Source: Candidatus Legionella polyplacis
GTDB lineage: Bacteria > Pseudomonadota > Gammaproteobacteria > Legionellales > Legionellaceae
Length of the DNA stretch: 64,000 nucleotides
Reading direction: 5' to 3'
Assembly: GCF_002776555.1 (NCBI RefSeq)
Contig: NZ_CP021497.1
Coordinates: forward strand, 434,001 to 498,000
Below the pieces are notes generated by a model that did not search any database, had not been told where the DNA came from, and saw only the letters and a program-made list of their open reading frames with translations. This document shows positions 29,839 to 38,706 of the stretch, piece by piece; position 1 is the first letter of the stretch; each line of letters starts with the position of its first letter. The position numbers and the translations under genes are program-made.

Positions 29839-30678
29839 TTATTTTTTTCTTTTAAAGATTATGTTTTTAGAATAGTAATATTTATTAATTTTACGAGAGT
29901 AAATTATAGATCCTGATGCAATATTGATAATTTTCTTATTCATTTTTAATATAAGATGACCATTGTTATTTATTCCTTTATATATTCCAAATAAACTTTT
30001 TTTTGATTGAGATATTCCAATATACTTTCCAAGTAAAAAATCAAATTTTTTCCATTTATTTAAAAACGAATGAAATCCTGTTTTTAAGAACAGTTTTAAA
30101 TTATTGTTTAATGAACATAATAAGTTAGCAATTAAATAATTACGATTATATTTTTTTTTTATTATTTCATGTAGGGAGCAAAAAAACTTTTTTTTTGATG
30201 AATATTTATAAGGATTCAAGTTTATATTTAGTCCTATTCCTATGATAATTTTTTGTAAATTATTACATTTAATATTATTTTCTATTAGAATGCCTCCCAT
30301 TTTTTTATTTTTCCAAAAAATGTCATTTGGCCATTTAATTTTTAAATTTTGTTTAATATTTCTAAATTTTAGACTGTCTATTATAGATAGTCCAACTATT
30401 AAGCTTAGTCCAGGTAGTAAAGATGATTTACATCTTAAATTCCATTTACTGGAAAGATAAATATTTTTTCCAAAAGGGGAAATCCATTTTTTATTATTTT
30501 TACCTTTTCCATTTGTTTGTTGTTCTGAACAGCAAATTTCTAGTATTGGTTTATAGGGTAATTTTTTAAGAAATTGGTTTGTTGATTTTATAGATTTAAA
30601 AACATATAAGTTAAATTTTTTTTTAAAGTTTTTTTTATTTAATAGGTTGGAAATAATTTTTTTATTTATGTAAGACAT
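29839..30678 (-). CDS. birA: Biotin-protein ligase (BirA catalytic type)
   Basis: Attaches biotin to AccB for fatty acid synthesis. The N-terminal DNA-binding domain of E. coli BirA is absent, since only about 25 residues precede SIKSTNQFL, so it is unlikely to repress a biotin operon. The ATP/biotin loop, usually GRGRRGRKW, is GKGKNNKKW at residues 57-65, with lysine at the place of E. coli Arg118. The KWPND motif (115-119) and catalytic-lysine region NKKMGGILIEN (124-134) are kept. Length is 279. Its substrate pathway is represented by accA nearby. The gene is on the opposite strand to csrA and converges with it. Confidence 0.9.
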   Translation of the reverse strand: MSYINKKIISNLLNKKNFKKKFNLYVFKSIKSTNQFLKKLPYKPILEICCSEQQTNGKGKNNKKWISPFGKNIYLSSKWNLRCKSSLLPGLSLIVGLSIIDSLKFRNIKQNLKIKWPNDIFWKNKKMGGILIENNIKCNNLQKIIIGIGLNINLNPYKYSSKKKFFCSLHEIIKKKYNRNYLIANLLCSLNNNLKLFLKTGFHSFLNKWKKFDFLLGKYIGISQSKKSLFGIYKGINNNGHLILKMNKKIINIASGSIIYSRKINKYYYSKNIIFKRKK

Positions 30679-30795
30679 TAAATAGTTTTAATAAATTTTA
30701 TTTAGTTTAATAAAAGATTGCAATTAAAAAATTGTTTCTTTTATTATATAAAAATTATTTTTGATTATGTATACAGATATCTTACATATAGATTG

Positions 30796-31569
30796 TTAAT
30801 TATTAATTTGATAAAAGTATTCATAAAAGTTTTGCGGATATATTGTTCTATATCGAATTGTTTTAATATTTTGAGAATAACAAATAGATGCATTATATAG
30901 TTTTTTTGGTGAGAAAGATATTATATTCCAAAGTTGGTTATTTTTTAATTTTAATGTTATTTTAAGGTTATTAATAAGATTTTCAATAGTCCAAGAATGT
31001 GGATATGGTATAGGAAAAGTTATTTTTAAACCAAATGTTTTTATAAATGCTTCTTTTTGTGTCCATATTTTATAAAATATGGTAGGTTTTAATTTTTCAG
31101 ATATTTGATTAAATATAGTTAATTCTTTAAAATTAAGGATTTTTTTTATAATTTTGTTAAAATTTCTTTTAAAAAAAAATTCAATATCAATACCTATTGG
31201 GTATTTTTTTCCAATAGCTAACAATGATATTTTGTAAGAATGACTTAAATTAAATTCTAATTGAATATGTTTATAGTTAATAAAGGGTTTTCCGTTTTTA
31301 TTAAAATTTAGTTTTAATTTGTGAATATTTTGTTTTAAATAATGACTTAATATTATTTTTAATAAAGCGCGATTTATTATAAATTTATGTTTATGATAGT
31401 CAAAATTAAATTTTGATGCTTTTAAAATTTCTTGTGAGCTAAGAAAATTTTTTGCTAGTTTAATTGGAATAATGTTATAAGAGAATTCCCATATATCAAT
31501 TTGATCTGTTTTTAATTTAAAATTATTTAATATATTATTTTTTGTTTTTAAAAAAAGATTATATGACAT
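30796..31569 (-). CDS. 4'-phosphopantetheinyl transferase, Sfp type
   Basis: Transfers the phosphopantetheine arm of CoA to acyl carrier protein. The 257-residue length and two-lobed layout fit the Sfp/AcpT group rather than the short AcpS. Key motifs are GKPF near 95, FNLSHS near 108, the magnesium-binding GIDIE near 127, and WTQKEAFIK near 174, where the glutamate and lysine are catalytic. It lies between birA and divergent accA, so the trio belongs to fatty acid synthesis. If AcpS is lost from this genome, this enzyme would activate ACP, but that cannot be judged here. Confidence 0.88.
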   Translation of the reverse strand: MSYNLFLKTKNNILNNFKLKTDQIDIWEFSYNIIPIKLAKNFLSSQEILKASKFNFDYHKHKFIINRALLKIILSHYLKQNIHKLKLNFNKNGKPFINYKHIQLEFNLSHSYKISLLAIGKKYPIGIDIEFFFKRNFNKIIKKILNFKELTIFNQISEKLKPTIFYKIWTQKEAFIKTFGLKITFPIPYPHSWTIENLINNLKITLKLKNNQLWNIISFSPKKLYNASICYSQNIKTIRYRTIYPQNFYEYFYQINN

Positions 31570-31635
31570 AATATATTATATATTTTTATAAGTTTTTATT
31601 TATTTTTTGATAGATAATATTTTAAATAAATATCT

Positions 31636-32592
31636 ATGAATAGAAATTTTTTAGATTTTGAATCTCCTATAGAAGAATTATATCAAAAAATCAAAGCGTT
31701 ATATGTTATGATTTGTGATGATAATAAGAAATATATTAATAAAAAAATTAATTATCTTGAATCTAAATATTATATTTTAATAAAAAAAATTTTTTCAAAA
31801 TTAGATCCTTGGAAAATTGTTCAAATTGCTAGACATCCATTAAGGCCTCAAACAAGTGATTATATATATAATATTTTTACTGATTTTCAAGAGTTGCATG
31901 GAGATAGATATTATTCATCTGCTCCGGCAATAATCGGGGGTTTAGCTAAGTTAGGTAATGATTCGGTTATGTTAATAGGTCATCAAAAAGGAAAACATAC
32001 AAAAGAAAAGATATATCGTAACTTTGGAATGGCTAGACCAGAGGAATATAGGAAAGCATTGCGTTTAATGAAATTAGCAGAAAAATTTGAATTACCTGTT
32101 TTTACTTTTATTGATACTCCAGGAGCATATCCAGGAGTTGTTGCAGAAAGATACAATCAATCTAGAGCAATTGCTGAGAATTTATTAGGAATGTCAAATT
32201 TAAAAACAAGAATTATTTGTACAATTATTGGGGAAGCTGGTTCTGGTGGAGCTTTAGCTATTGGTATAGGGGATAGGATTTTAATGTTAGAATATAGTAT
32301 TTATTCTATTATTTCACCAGAAGGATGTGCTTCTATTTTATGGAAAGATGTAAATAAATCTAATGAAGCTGCATGCGCTATGGGTATTACTTCTAAAGAT
32401 ATTTTTAAATTAAAATTGATTGACAGGATTATTAAAGAACCTTTAGGTGGAGCTCATAGATGTACTTATGAAATGTTTTTATATTTGAAAAGTGTTTTTT
32501 TAAAAGAACTAAAGATTCTTAAATCATTTTCTTTAGATGAGATTTTAAAGAATCGTTATAGAAAATTTATTAGGATGGGGGTTAAAAATTAA
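31636..32592 (+). CDS. accA: Acetyl-CoA carboxylase carboxyltransferase subunit alpha
   Basis: With AccD it moves the carboxyl group from biotin-AccB to acetyl-CoA, giving malonyl-CoA. The 318-residue protein is standard length. Motifs in order: [27 protein letters not shown], the [18 protein letters not shown] stretch, [20 protein letters not shown], and [19 protein letters not shown]. The oxyanion-hole region [15 protein letters not shown] follows. Only four bases separate it from tilS. The expected dnaE upstream is not in this window. Confidence 0.97.
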   Translation: MNRNFLDFESPIEELYQKIKALYVMICDDNKKYINKKINYLESKYYILIKKIFSKLDPWKIVQIARHPLRPQTSDYIYNIFTDFQELHGDRYYSSAPAIIGGLAKLGNDSVMLIGHQKGKHTKEKIYRNFGMARPEEYRKALRLMKLAEKFELPVFTFIDTPGAYPGVVAERYNQSRAIAENLLGMSNLKTRIICTIIGEAGSGGALAIGIGDRILMLEYSIYSIISPEGCASILWKDVNKSNEAACAMGITSKDIFKLKLIDRIIKEPLGGAHRCTYEMFLYLKSVFLKELKILKSFSLDEILKNRYRKFIRMGVKN

Positions 32593-32596
32593 TTCT

Positions 32597-33901
32597 TTGT
32601 TAAATTCTTATTGGTTATCTTATTTAAAAAAATATGATAGATTATTTGTAGGTTTTAGTGGAGGATTAGATTCAACTGTATTGTTATATTCTTTATTTAC
32701 AGAAGAATATTTCAGATCTAAATTAGTTGCATTACATATTAATCATAATTTAAGTGATCGTTCTTATTTTTGGCAAGATCATTGTAAAAAATTTTGTCAT
32801 AGTAGAAAAATTTTATTTATTTCTAAAAATATTTATTTTACTAAACTTTCTAATATTGAATATATGGCAAGAAGAATTAGATATAGTATTTATTTAAGTT
32901 TGCTTGGAAAGAATGATGCAATTTTATTAGGTCATCATAAAAATGATCAGATTGAAACTCTGTTATTACATTTATTTAGAGGATCTGGTGTTTATGGTTT
33001 ATCTGCTATGCATTCTGTAAGATCTTTAAAATTTGGATATGTAGTTAGACCTTTTTTAGAATATGAATCTTACATATTAAAACAATACGCTAATAAAAAT
33101 AATTTGAATTGGGTTGATGATGATAGTAATCATAATAATATTTTTTCAAGAAATTTTTTAAGAAATAAAGTTATTCCATTGATTACTTTACATTGGCCTG
33201 GTATTGTTAATAATTTATCTAGATTAGCATCCAATTGTTTGGATGCTAGTAATAATTTATTTGACTTGGCTAAAATTGATTGTCCTGAAATTTTAAATTC
33301 TAAATATAAAAATTTTGCTTCTATACCAATAGAAAATTTATTAAAATTAAGTATAGAACGTATAAAAAATGTTTTGTATTTTTGGTTTAAAAATCTAGGT
33401 GTTTTTATTCCTAATTCAAAAATTTTTAATATTATAGCAATTAATATTAAAAGTTCAAAAAAAATTATTAATGTGAAGGTAAGTTGGAAAAATATTTGTA
33501 TAAGATATTATAAAGAGAATTTATATATTTTATTTAATGGATTTGATTGTTGTTATAATTTAAATACAATATTATATTGGGTTGATTTTCCGAATCCTTT
33601 ATTTTTAGGTGAAAATTTAGGTACTTTAAGTGTAATACATACTAGATATGGATTGTTTATACCTAAAGGTAGCAAAATTTTCATTAAATTTCGTTCTGGT
33701 GGGGAATGTATTAGATGGAAAAAACAAAATAAAATGTTAAAAAAATTATTTCAATATTGGAATGTGCCACCTTGGTTAAGGTCTAGGATTCCTCTTTTAT
33801 ATGTTGATAATGAACTAGCATGTGTTATTGGATATGCAATTAGTGATTATTTTTATTGTGTTTCTAAAAAAAATTCTTCTTATTGGTTTAAATTGAGTTA
33901 A
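32597..33901 (+). CDS. tilS: tRNA(Ile)-lysidine synthase
   Basis: Converts cytidine 34 of tRNA-Ile2 (CAU) to lysidine so that it reads AUA. The PP-loop is RLFVGFSGGLDSTVLLYSL (residues 15-33), followed by HINHNLSDRS and the GHHKNDQIETLLLHLFRGSG segment that binds substrate. The C-terminal domains are shorter and diverged but recognisable from WNVPPWLRSRIPLLYVDNEL. The start is TTG at 32597, because no ATG precedes the conserved region and accA ends four bases earlier. The target tRNA is present in this window, so the pair is functionally consistent. The accA-tilS order is common in gammaproteobacteria. Confidence 0.94.
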   Translation: MLNSYWLSYLKKYDRLFVGFSGGLDSTVLLYSLFTEEYFRSKLVALHINHNLSDRSYFWQDHCKKFCHSRKILFISKNIYFTKLSNIEYMARRIRYSIYLSLLGKNDAILLGHHKNDQIETLLLHLFRGSGVYGLSAMHSVRSLKFGYVVRPFLEYESYILKQYANKNNLNWVDDDSNHNNIFSRNFLRNKVIPLITLHWPGIVNNLSRLASNCLDASNNLFDLAKIDCPEILNSKYKNFASIPIENLLKLSIERIKNVLYFWFKNLGVFIPNSKIFNIIAINIKSSKKIINVKVSWKNICIRYYKENLYILFNGFDCCYNLNTILYWVDFPNPLFLGENLGTLSVIHTRYGLFIPKGSKIFIKFRSGGECIRWKKQNKMLKKLFQYWNVPPWLRSRIPLLYVDNELACVIGYAISDYFYCVSKKNSSYWFKLS

Positions 33902-34118
33902 TTGAATTAAAAATTTATATTTGTTGATATAAAAAATTTTGAGTTATTTTTTTTATAAGTAGAATTGTTATTTTATAATTTAAATACTTATTATTTTTAA
34001 TAACTTAATTTTAAGTTTTATGTAATAAATTAATAGATTTTATATAAGGTTATAATAAGTTTATTATACGAGTTTAATATATGTTAATAGATAAATAGAT
34101 TTATGAATAAATTTTTGA

Positions 34119-34138
34119 TATACTTAATATTAAGTATA
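34119..34138. promoter_or_regulatory. 20-bp perfect palindrome, possible operator
   Basis: TATACTTAAT directly followed by ATTAAGTATA, a perfect dyad with no spacer, 16 bases before the first MFS gene. It overlaps a TATAAT hexamer at 34135-34140. A TTGATA at 34115 is only 14 bases upstream of that hexamer, so the promoter itself is not secure. A palindrome of this length could arise by chance about once in such AT-rich sequence. Confidence 0.3.
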
Positions 34139-34154
34139 ATACATAGGTTTATTT

Positions 34155-35435
34155 ATGATATTAAAAAAGTATTTTCTTAATAAGAAAAATAAATATTTAG
34201 CATCATGGTTAGTTTGTTTATCTTCTGGATTATTTTTTTGTTATGAATTTTTTCAATTTAATATTTTTGATGTAATTAATGAATTTTTACGTAGTGATTT
34301 TAAAATTAATTCGGAACAATTAAGTTGGATGTCTAGCATGTATTTATGGGCGGATGTATTATTTTTAATACCTGCTGGAATTATTTTAGATTATTTTTCA
34401 GTTCGTAAAATTATTTTGATTACTATGTTAATTTGTATTTTTGGTATTTTTGGTTTTTCAATTTCTCATTCATTTGTTGTTGCTTCTGTTTTTTATTTTA
34501 TTTCTGGTATAGGCAATGCTTTTTGTTTTTTGTCTTGTGTTATTTTAATTTCTAGATGGTTTCCTACACATAGGAGAGCATTGATTATTGGTATTGTTAT
34601 TATGATGGCTTTTATTGGTGGAATGGTATCGCATATTCTTTTAACATGGTTAAATAATTTTTTTAATTGGAGATTTTCATTATATATAGATGTAGTGATG
34701 GGTTTATTTTTATTTTTTTGGTTATATTTTACAATTCAAGATTTTCCGAAATTATCAAATATTTATAGGAATAAGAATATATTGGATAAATATAAATTAT
34801 TTATATGTTTTTTAAGTGTTTTAAAGAACAGACAAAATTGGTTAGTTGGATTATATACATCTTTATTAAATTTACCATTGGTGGTTTTGTGTGCTTTATG
34901 GGGTGGTACATATTTGCAGTACACTTATCATTTATCTAAATTAGAGTCTGTTAAAGTAATTAATATGATATATATGGGAAGTGTATTTGGTTCTCCATTA
35001 ATGGGATGGATTTCAGATTTTTATAAACGTAGAAAACCATTAATGTTTTTGGGAGCTATGATGAATATCATAGTGTTGATTCCATTATGCATGAAGTATT
35101 TGTTTGTATCAAAATTTTTATTATTTATATTATTTTTTTTAATAGGTTTTTTTGCAAGCTCTCAGGTTATTAGTTGTCCATTAATTTCTGAAAGTAATTC
35201 TAATTTAAATACTGGAGCGGCTACAAGCATTGCTTCTGTTATAATTATGGGTGGTGGAGCTATAGGACAGGTATTATTTGGTTATTTAGTACAAATTCAT
35301 TCAAATTGTTATATTAAATGTTGTTTAAATTATGATTTTATTTATGCGATGAGAATTTTCCCTATATCTTTAATAATTGCGTTATTTGTAGTTTTTTTTA
35401 TAAAAGAGACTTATTGTAAGTCTTTAGTAGATTAA
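34155..35435 (+). CDS. MFS transporter, Pht-like (first of tandem pair)
   Basis: Twelve-helix major facilitator protein of 426 residues in the cytoplasmic membrane. The loop between helices 2 and 3 has the family pattern in PAGIILDYFSVRKIILI, and helix 7-8 mirrors it with GWISDFYKRRKPLMFLG. The N-terminal FFCYEFFQFNIFDV segment resembles Legionella phagosomal transporters, whose members import amino acids or nucleosides. The second copy and the nucleoside enzyme deoB follow on the same strand with short gaps. By context, nucleoside import like PhtC/PhtD is my guess; the substrate cannot be read from sequence. It may start from a promoter overlapping the palindrome upstream. Confidence 0.8.
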   Translation: MILKKYFLNKKNKYLASWLVCLSSGLFFCYEFFQFNIFDVINEFLRSDFKINSEQLSWMSSMYLWADVLFLIPAGIILDYFSVRKIILITMLICIFGIFGFSISHSFVVASVFYFISGIGNAFCFLSCVILISRWFPTHRRALIIGIVIMMAFIGGMVSHILLTWLNNFFNWRFSLYIDVVMGLFLFFWLYFTIQDFPKLSNIYRNKNILDKYKLFICFLSVLKNRQNWLVGLYTSLLNLPLVVLCALWGGTYLQYTYHLSKLESVKVINMIYMGSVFGSPLMGWISDFYKRRKPLMFLGAMMNIIVLIPLCMKYLFVSKFLLFILFFLIGFFASSQVISCPLISESNSNLNTGAATSIASVIIMGGGAIGQVLFGYLVQIHSNCYIKCCLNYDFIYAMRIFPISLIIALFVVFFIKETYCKSLVD

Positions 35436-35459
35436 ATAAGTTTATAGGAATATAAAAAT

Positions 35460-36755
35460 ATGTTTAAGGTGGTAAAAAAAAATGTAAATTCTTATTTTAG
35501 TGGAAAATTAAGTTTAATTTTATTTCCATGGTTTATTTGTATATGTGGTTCTTTATTTTTTTTCTATGAGCTTATACAGGGTAATATGTTTTCTTCAATT
35601 GCAGATAATGTTATGAGAGATTTTTGTATTCATGCAGATAAAATGACTTATCTTTCTAGTATATATTATGTATCTAATGTATGTTTTTTGCCTTTTGCAG
35701 GTGGTATATTAAATAAATATTCAGTTAAAAAAATTATTCTGTTATCTATGTTAATTTGTATAATTAGTATTTTTTGTTTTTCTTGTACTAAATCTTTTTA
35801 TTTAGCTTTAATTTGTAGATTTTTAATGGGAATTGGAAGTGCTTTTTGTTTTTTAAGTCCTATACGTCTTGCGTCAAATTGGATTGTTTCAAATAGAATG
35901 GCTTTGGCTACAGGATTTATTGTTACTGTTGGAATGGTTGGTGGTATATTTTCTCAATATCCGTTAACAAAATTAGTGATTAGATTTGGATGGAGAAATA
36001 CTTTGTTAATTGTAGCTTGGTTTGGTGTATTTATATTATTAATTATGTATTTAGGCATTATTGATAGAAAAGATATTAAAAATGGTTTTAGAAAAAATAA
36101 TGTTTCTTTTTTTTATACTTTAAAAAAAGTATATTGTAATTTTTATATTTTAAGGGCTGCTTTATATACTAGTTTAATGAATATGGTTGTCGCTATATTT
36201 GGAGCAATGATTGGAACTATTTATTTAATGCAAAGGATGAATGTTATTAAAGAGGTTGCTTCTGGTATTAATACTATGTTGTTTTTAGGTATTATTTTTG
36301 GTAGTCCAGTTATAGGTTGGATATCAGATATGTTAAAACTTCGTATTATAGTTATGAGAATTTGTGCTGTATTGTCTTTTATAGTTTCTTTATTTATTTT
36401 ATTTTATCCTGTTTCATTGTTTGAAATGAAATTATTATTTTTTTTATTAGGTTTTTTTACTGCATCACAAATTATAAGTTATGCTTTCGTATCTGAATTA
36501 TGTGATTTAGAAATTTCTACTATGTCAGTTAGTGTAGTTTCTACCATTACTCAAGGTAGTTATGTTATATATCAAAATATATTTAGTTTTTTATTAATGC
36601 ATTATCAAAAAATAAGATGTTTGAAATCTACGTTTTTTTATTCTATAGAAGATTATCGTTATGCAGTTTTAATTATTCCTTTTGGAATAATTATGGCTTT
36701 TTTTATTTTGTTTGGTTTAAAAGATGTTAATTATAATTTGTTAGAGGAGAGATAA
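35460..36755 (+). CDS. MFS transporter, Pht-like (second of tandem pair)
   Basis: Twelve-helix MFS protein of 431 residues, paralogous to its upstream neighbour. Shared features are LFFFYELIQGNMFSS at the end of helix 1, PFAGGILNKYSVKKIILLSM in the 2-3 loop, and GIGSAFCFLSPIRLASNWIV, which matches GIGNAFCFLSCVILISRWF in the first copy. The two differ enough that they probably moved apart long ago rather than by recent duplication. It lies 24 bases after the first copy and ends one base before deoB. This is inferred to be the second half of a paired importer for nucleosides, as argued for PhtC-PhtD in Legionella. Confidence 0.8.
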   Translation: MFKVVKKNVNSYFSGKLSLILFPWFICICGSLFFFYELIQGNMFSSIADNVMRDFCIHADKMTYLSSIYYVSNVCFLPFAGGILNKYSVKKIILLSMLICIISIFCFSCTKSFYLALICRFLMGIGSAFCFLSPIRLASNWIVSNRMALATGFIVTVGMVGGIFSQYPLTKLVIRFGWRNTLLIVAWFGVFILLIMYLGIIDRKDIKNGFRKNNVSFFYTLKKVYCNFYILRAALYTSLMNMVVAIFGAMIGTIYLMQRMNVIKEVASGINTMLFLGIIFGSPVIGWISDMLKLRIIVMRICAVLSFIVSLFILFYPVSLFEMKLLFFLLGFFTASQIISYAFVSELCDLEISTMSVSVVSTITQGSYVIYQNIFSFLLMHYQKIRCLKSTFFYSIEDYRYAVLIIPFGIIMAFFILFGLKDVNYNLLEER

Positions 36756-36756
36756 C

Positions 36757-37980
36757 ATGTTTTTAAGAAGAGTATGTTTATTATTATTAGATTCTTTAGG
36801 TATAGGGGAAAGTTTAGATGCCAATAAGTATAATGATCAAGGTTCTAATACTTTTGGGAATATTCATATAGCTTGTTCTAGTGGAAAAGCAGATCTTTTA
36901 GGTGTTAGAAGTGGTAAATTAAATATACCAAATTTATCAAAATTAGGGATATATCATGCTGCTGTTGCAAGTTCTGGAATAGATTTAATAGATTTATCTA
37001 CATTAAATAAACCATTAGGATATTATGGATATGCTGTTGAAAAAAGTTTTGGAAAGGATACTCCTAGTGGGCATTGGGAAATAACAGGAGTTCCAACTAT
37101 TTCTCCATGGGGATATTTTCCAAATACTATTCCTTGTTTTCCTAAAGATTTAATTAGTGATTTTATCAAACATGGTAATTTACCTGGGGTTTTAGGTCAG
37201 AAACATTCTTCTGGCACTGAAATTATAAAAGAGTTTGGTGAAGAGCATTTGCGTACAGGAAAACCTATTATTTATACATCTGATGATAGTATATTTCAAA
37301 TTGCTGCTCATGAGGATATTTTTAATATAAAACAGCTTTATGATATTTGTAAAATTGCAAAAATATTAGTGGATAAATATAATATTAGTAGAGTAGTTGC
37401 TAGACCATTTTCTGGGAATCCTGGTTCATTTTTTAGAACGGAAAATCGTCGTGATTATATTAGTGAACCACCTGAATCTACATTGTTAGACGTTTTAAAA
37501 GCAGAGAATAGGGAGGTTATTGCTATTGGAAAAGTTGGTGATATTTATTCTAATCGTGGATGTACTAAAATAATTAAGAAAAAAAATGATATGATGTTAT
37601 TTGATGCTACTTTAAATGCTATTAAATCAGCATCTTATGGAAGTTTGATATTTACTAATTTTGTTGATTTTGATTCTGTTTATGGTCATAGAAGAAATGT
37701 TGCTGGTTATGCAAATGCATTGGAATTATTTGATTCTAGATTGCCAGAGTTATTTTCTGTATTACGTGAAGATGATCTGGTGTTTATTGTATCTGATCAT
37801 GGTTGTGATCCTACATTTTCTGGATTTGGTCATACTAGGGAGCATATTCCGATATTAGGTTTTGGGCCAAGAATATCAAGCAATTTTATTGGTCGTCGTG
37901 ATACATTTGCAGATATTGGTCAAAGTATAGCAGAGTATTTAAATGTTGGTCCATTAATGCATGGTATATCATTTATTTAA
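36757..37980 (+). CDS. deoB: Phosphopentomutase
   Basis: Interconverts ribose- or deoxyribose-1-phosphate and the 5-phosphates, linking nucleoside salvage to the pentose pathway. Metal-binding and catalytic parts of the alkaline-phosphatase fold are visible: LLLDSLGIGESLDA (residues 6-19), the KDTPSGHWEI loop with the phosphorylated threonine, FVDFDSVYGHRRN, and SDHGCDPT plus GHTREHIPIL. The 407-residue length matches E. coli. The start ATG stands one base after the second MFS gene, with GAGGAGAG as ribosome site. No other deo or udp gene is in this window. Confidence 0.96.
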   Translation: MFLRRVCLLLLDSLGIGESLDANKYNDQGSNTFGNIHIACSSGKADLLGVRSGKLNIPNLSKLGIYHAAVASSGIDLIDLSTLNKPLGYYGYAVEKSFGKDTPSGHWEITGVPTISPWGYFPNTIPCFPKDLISDFIKHGNLPGVLGQKHSSGTEIIKEFGEEHLRTGKPIIYTSDDSIFQIAAHEDIFNIKQLYDICKIAKILVDKYNISRVVARPFSGNPGSFFRTENRRDYISEPPESTLLDVLKAENREVIAIGKVGDIYSNRGCTKIIKKKNDMMLFDATLNAIKSASYGSLIFTNFVDFDSVYGHRRNVAGYANALELFDSRLPELFSVLREDDLVFIVSDHGCDPTFSGFGHTREHIPILGFGPRISSNFIGRRDTFADIGQSIAEYLNVGPLMHGISFI

Positions 37981-38161
37981 TAAGTTTTATTTGGTTGATA
38001 GATTATAAGTTTTTTAAGGTTGAATGATGTTATATTGATATGATAGTATCAGCATGTTGTTTAATGTTTTTATTATTAATTGGTACGGTATTTTAATGAT
38101 TTTAAGATTATTTTAGAATTAGGTTTTATAGAAAAAATTTTTTATTTATGAGGTTGATAAT

Positions 38162-38701
38162 TTGGATCAGTATTATGGAACAACTATTTTATCGGTTAGA
38201 AAAGATAATATAGTAGTAATTGGTGGTGATGGTCAAGTAACAATGGGTAATATTGTTATGAAAGCTAATGCACGAAAAGTAAGAAGATTGTATCAAGATA
38301 AAGTAATAGCTGGATTTGCTGGTGCTACAGCTGATGCTTTTACTTTATTTGAAAGATTTGAAAGAAAGCTTGAAATGCATCAAGGACATTTATTAAGAGC
38401 TGCTGTAGAATTAACAAAAGATTGGCGTACTGATAAAATACTTAGACGTTTGGAGGCTATTCTTACTGTTTCTGATAAAGAATTATCTTTAATTGTTACC
38501 GGAAATGGTGATGTTATTGAACCAGATAATGGTATAATTGCTATTGGATCTGGAGGTCCATTTGCACAGGCTTCTGCTTATGCTTTGTTAGAAAATACAA
38601 ATTTATCTGCTCGTAGTATAGTAGAAAAAAGTTTGTTGATTGCTAGTAATATATGTATTTATACCAATGAAAATTTGACTATTGAAGAGTTAAGTGATTG
38701 A
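38162..38701 (+). CDS. hslV: ATP-dependent protease subunit HslV
   Basis: Proteolytic core of the HslUV (ClpQY) complex. The catalytic N-terminal threonine appears in GTTILSVRK, preceded by a six-residue propeptide (MDQYYG) that must be removed to expose it; E. coli HslV lacks this extension but several other proteobacteria have one. [10 protein letters not shown] and [20 protein letters not shown] are family hallmarks. The start is TTG with TGAGGTTGA upstream. The stop overlaps the possible TTG start of hslU. 179 residues. Confidence 0.95.
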   Translation: MDQYYGTTILSVRKDNIVVIGGDGQVTMGNIVMKANARKVRRLYQDKVIAGFAGATADAFTLFERFERKLEMHQGHLLRAAVELTKDWRTDKILRRLEAILTVSDKELSLIVTGNGDVIEPDNGIIAIGSGGPFAQASAYALLENTNLSARSIVEKSLLIASNICIYTNENLTIEELSD

Positions 38702-38706
38702 TTATT

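Noticed and set aside
38698-38706. TTG start of hslU overlapping hslV by four bases
   Set aside because: Possible, but the ATG nine bases later is a more usual start and the conserved part begins later still; neither has a strong ribosome site.
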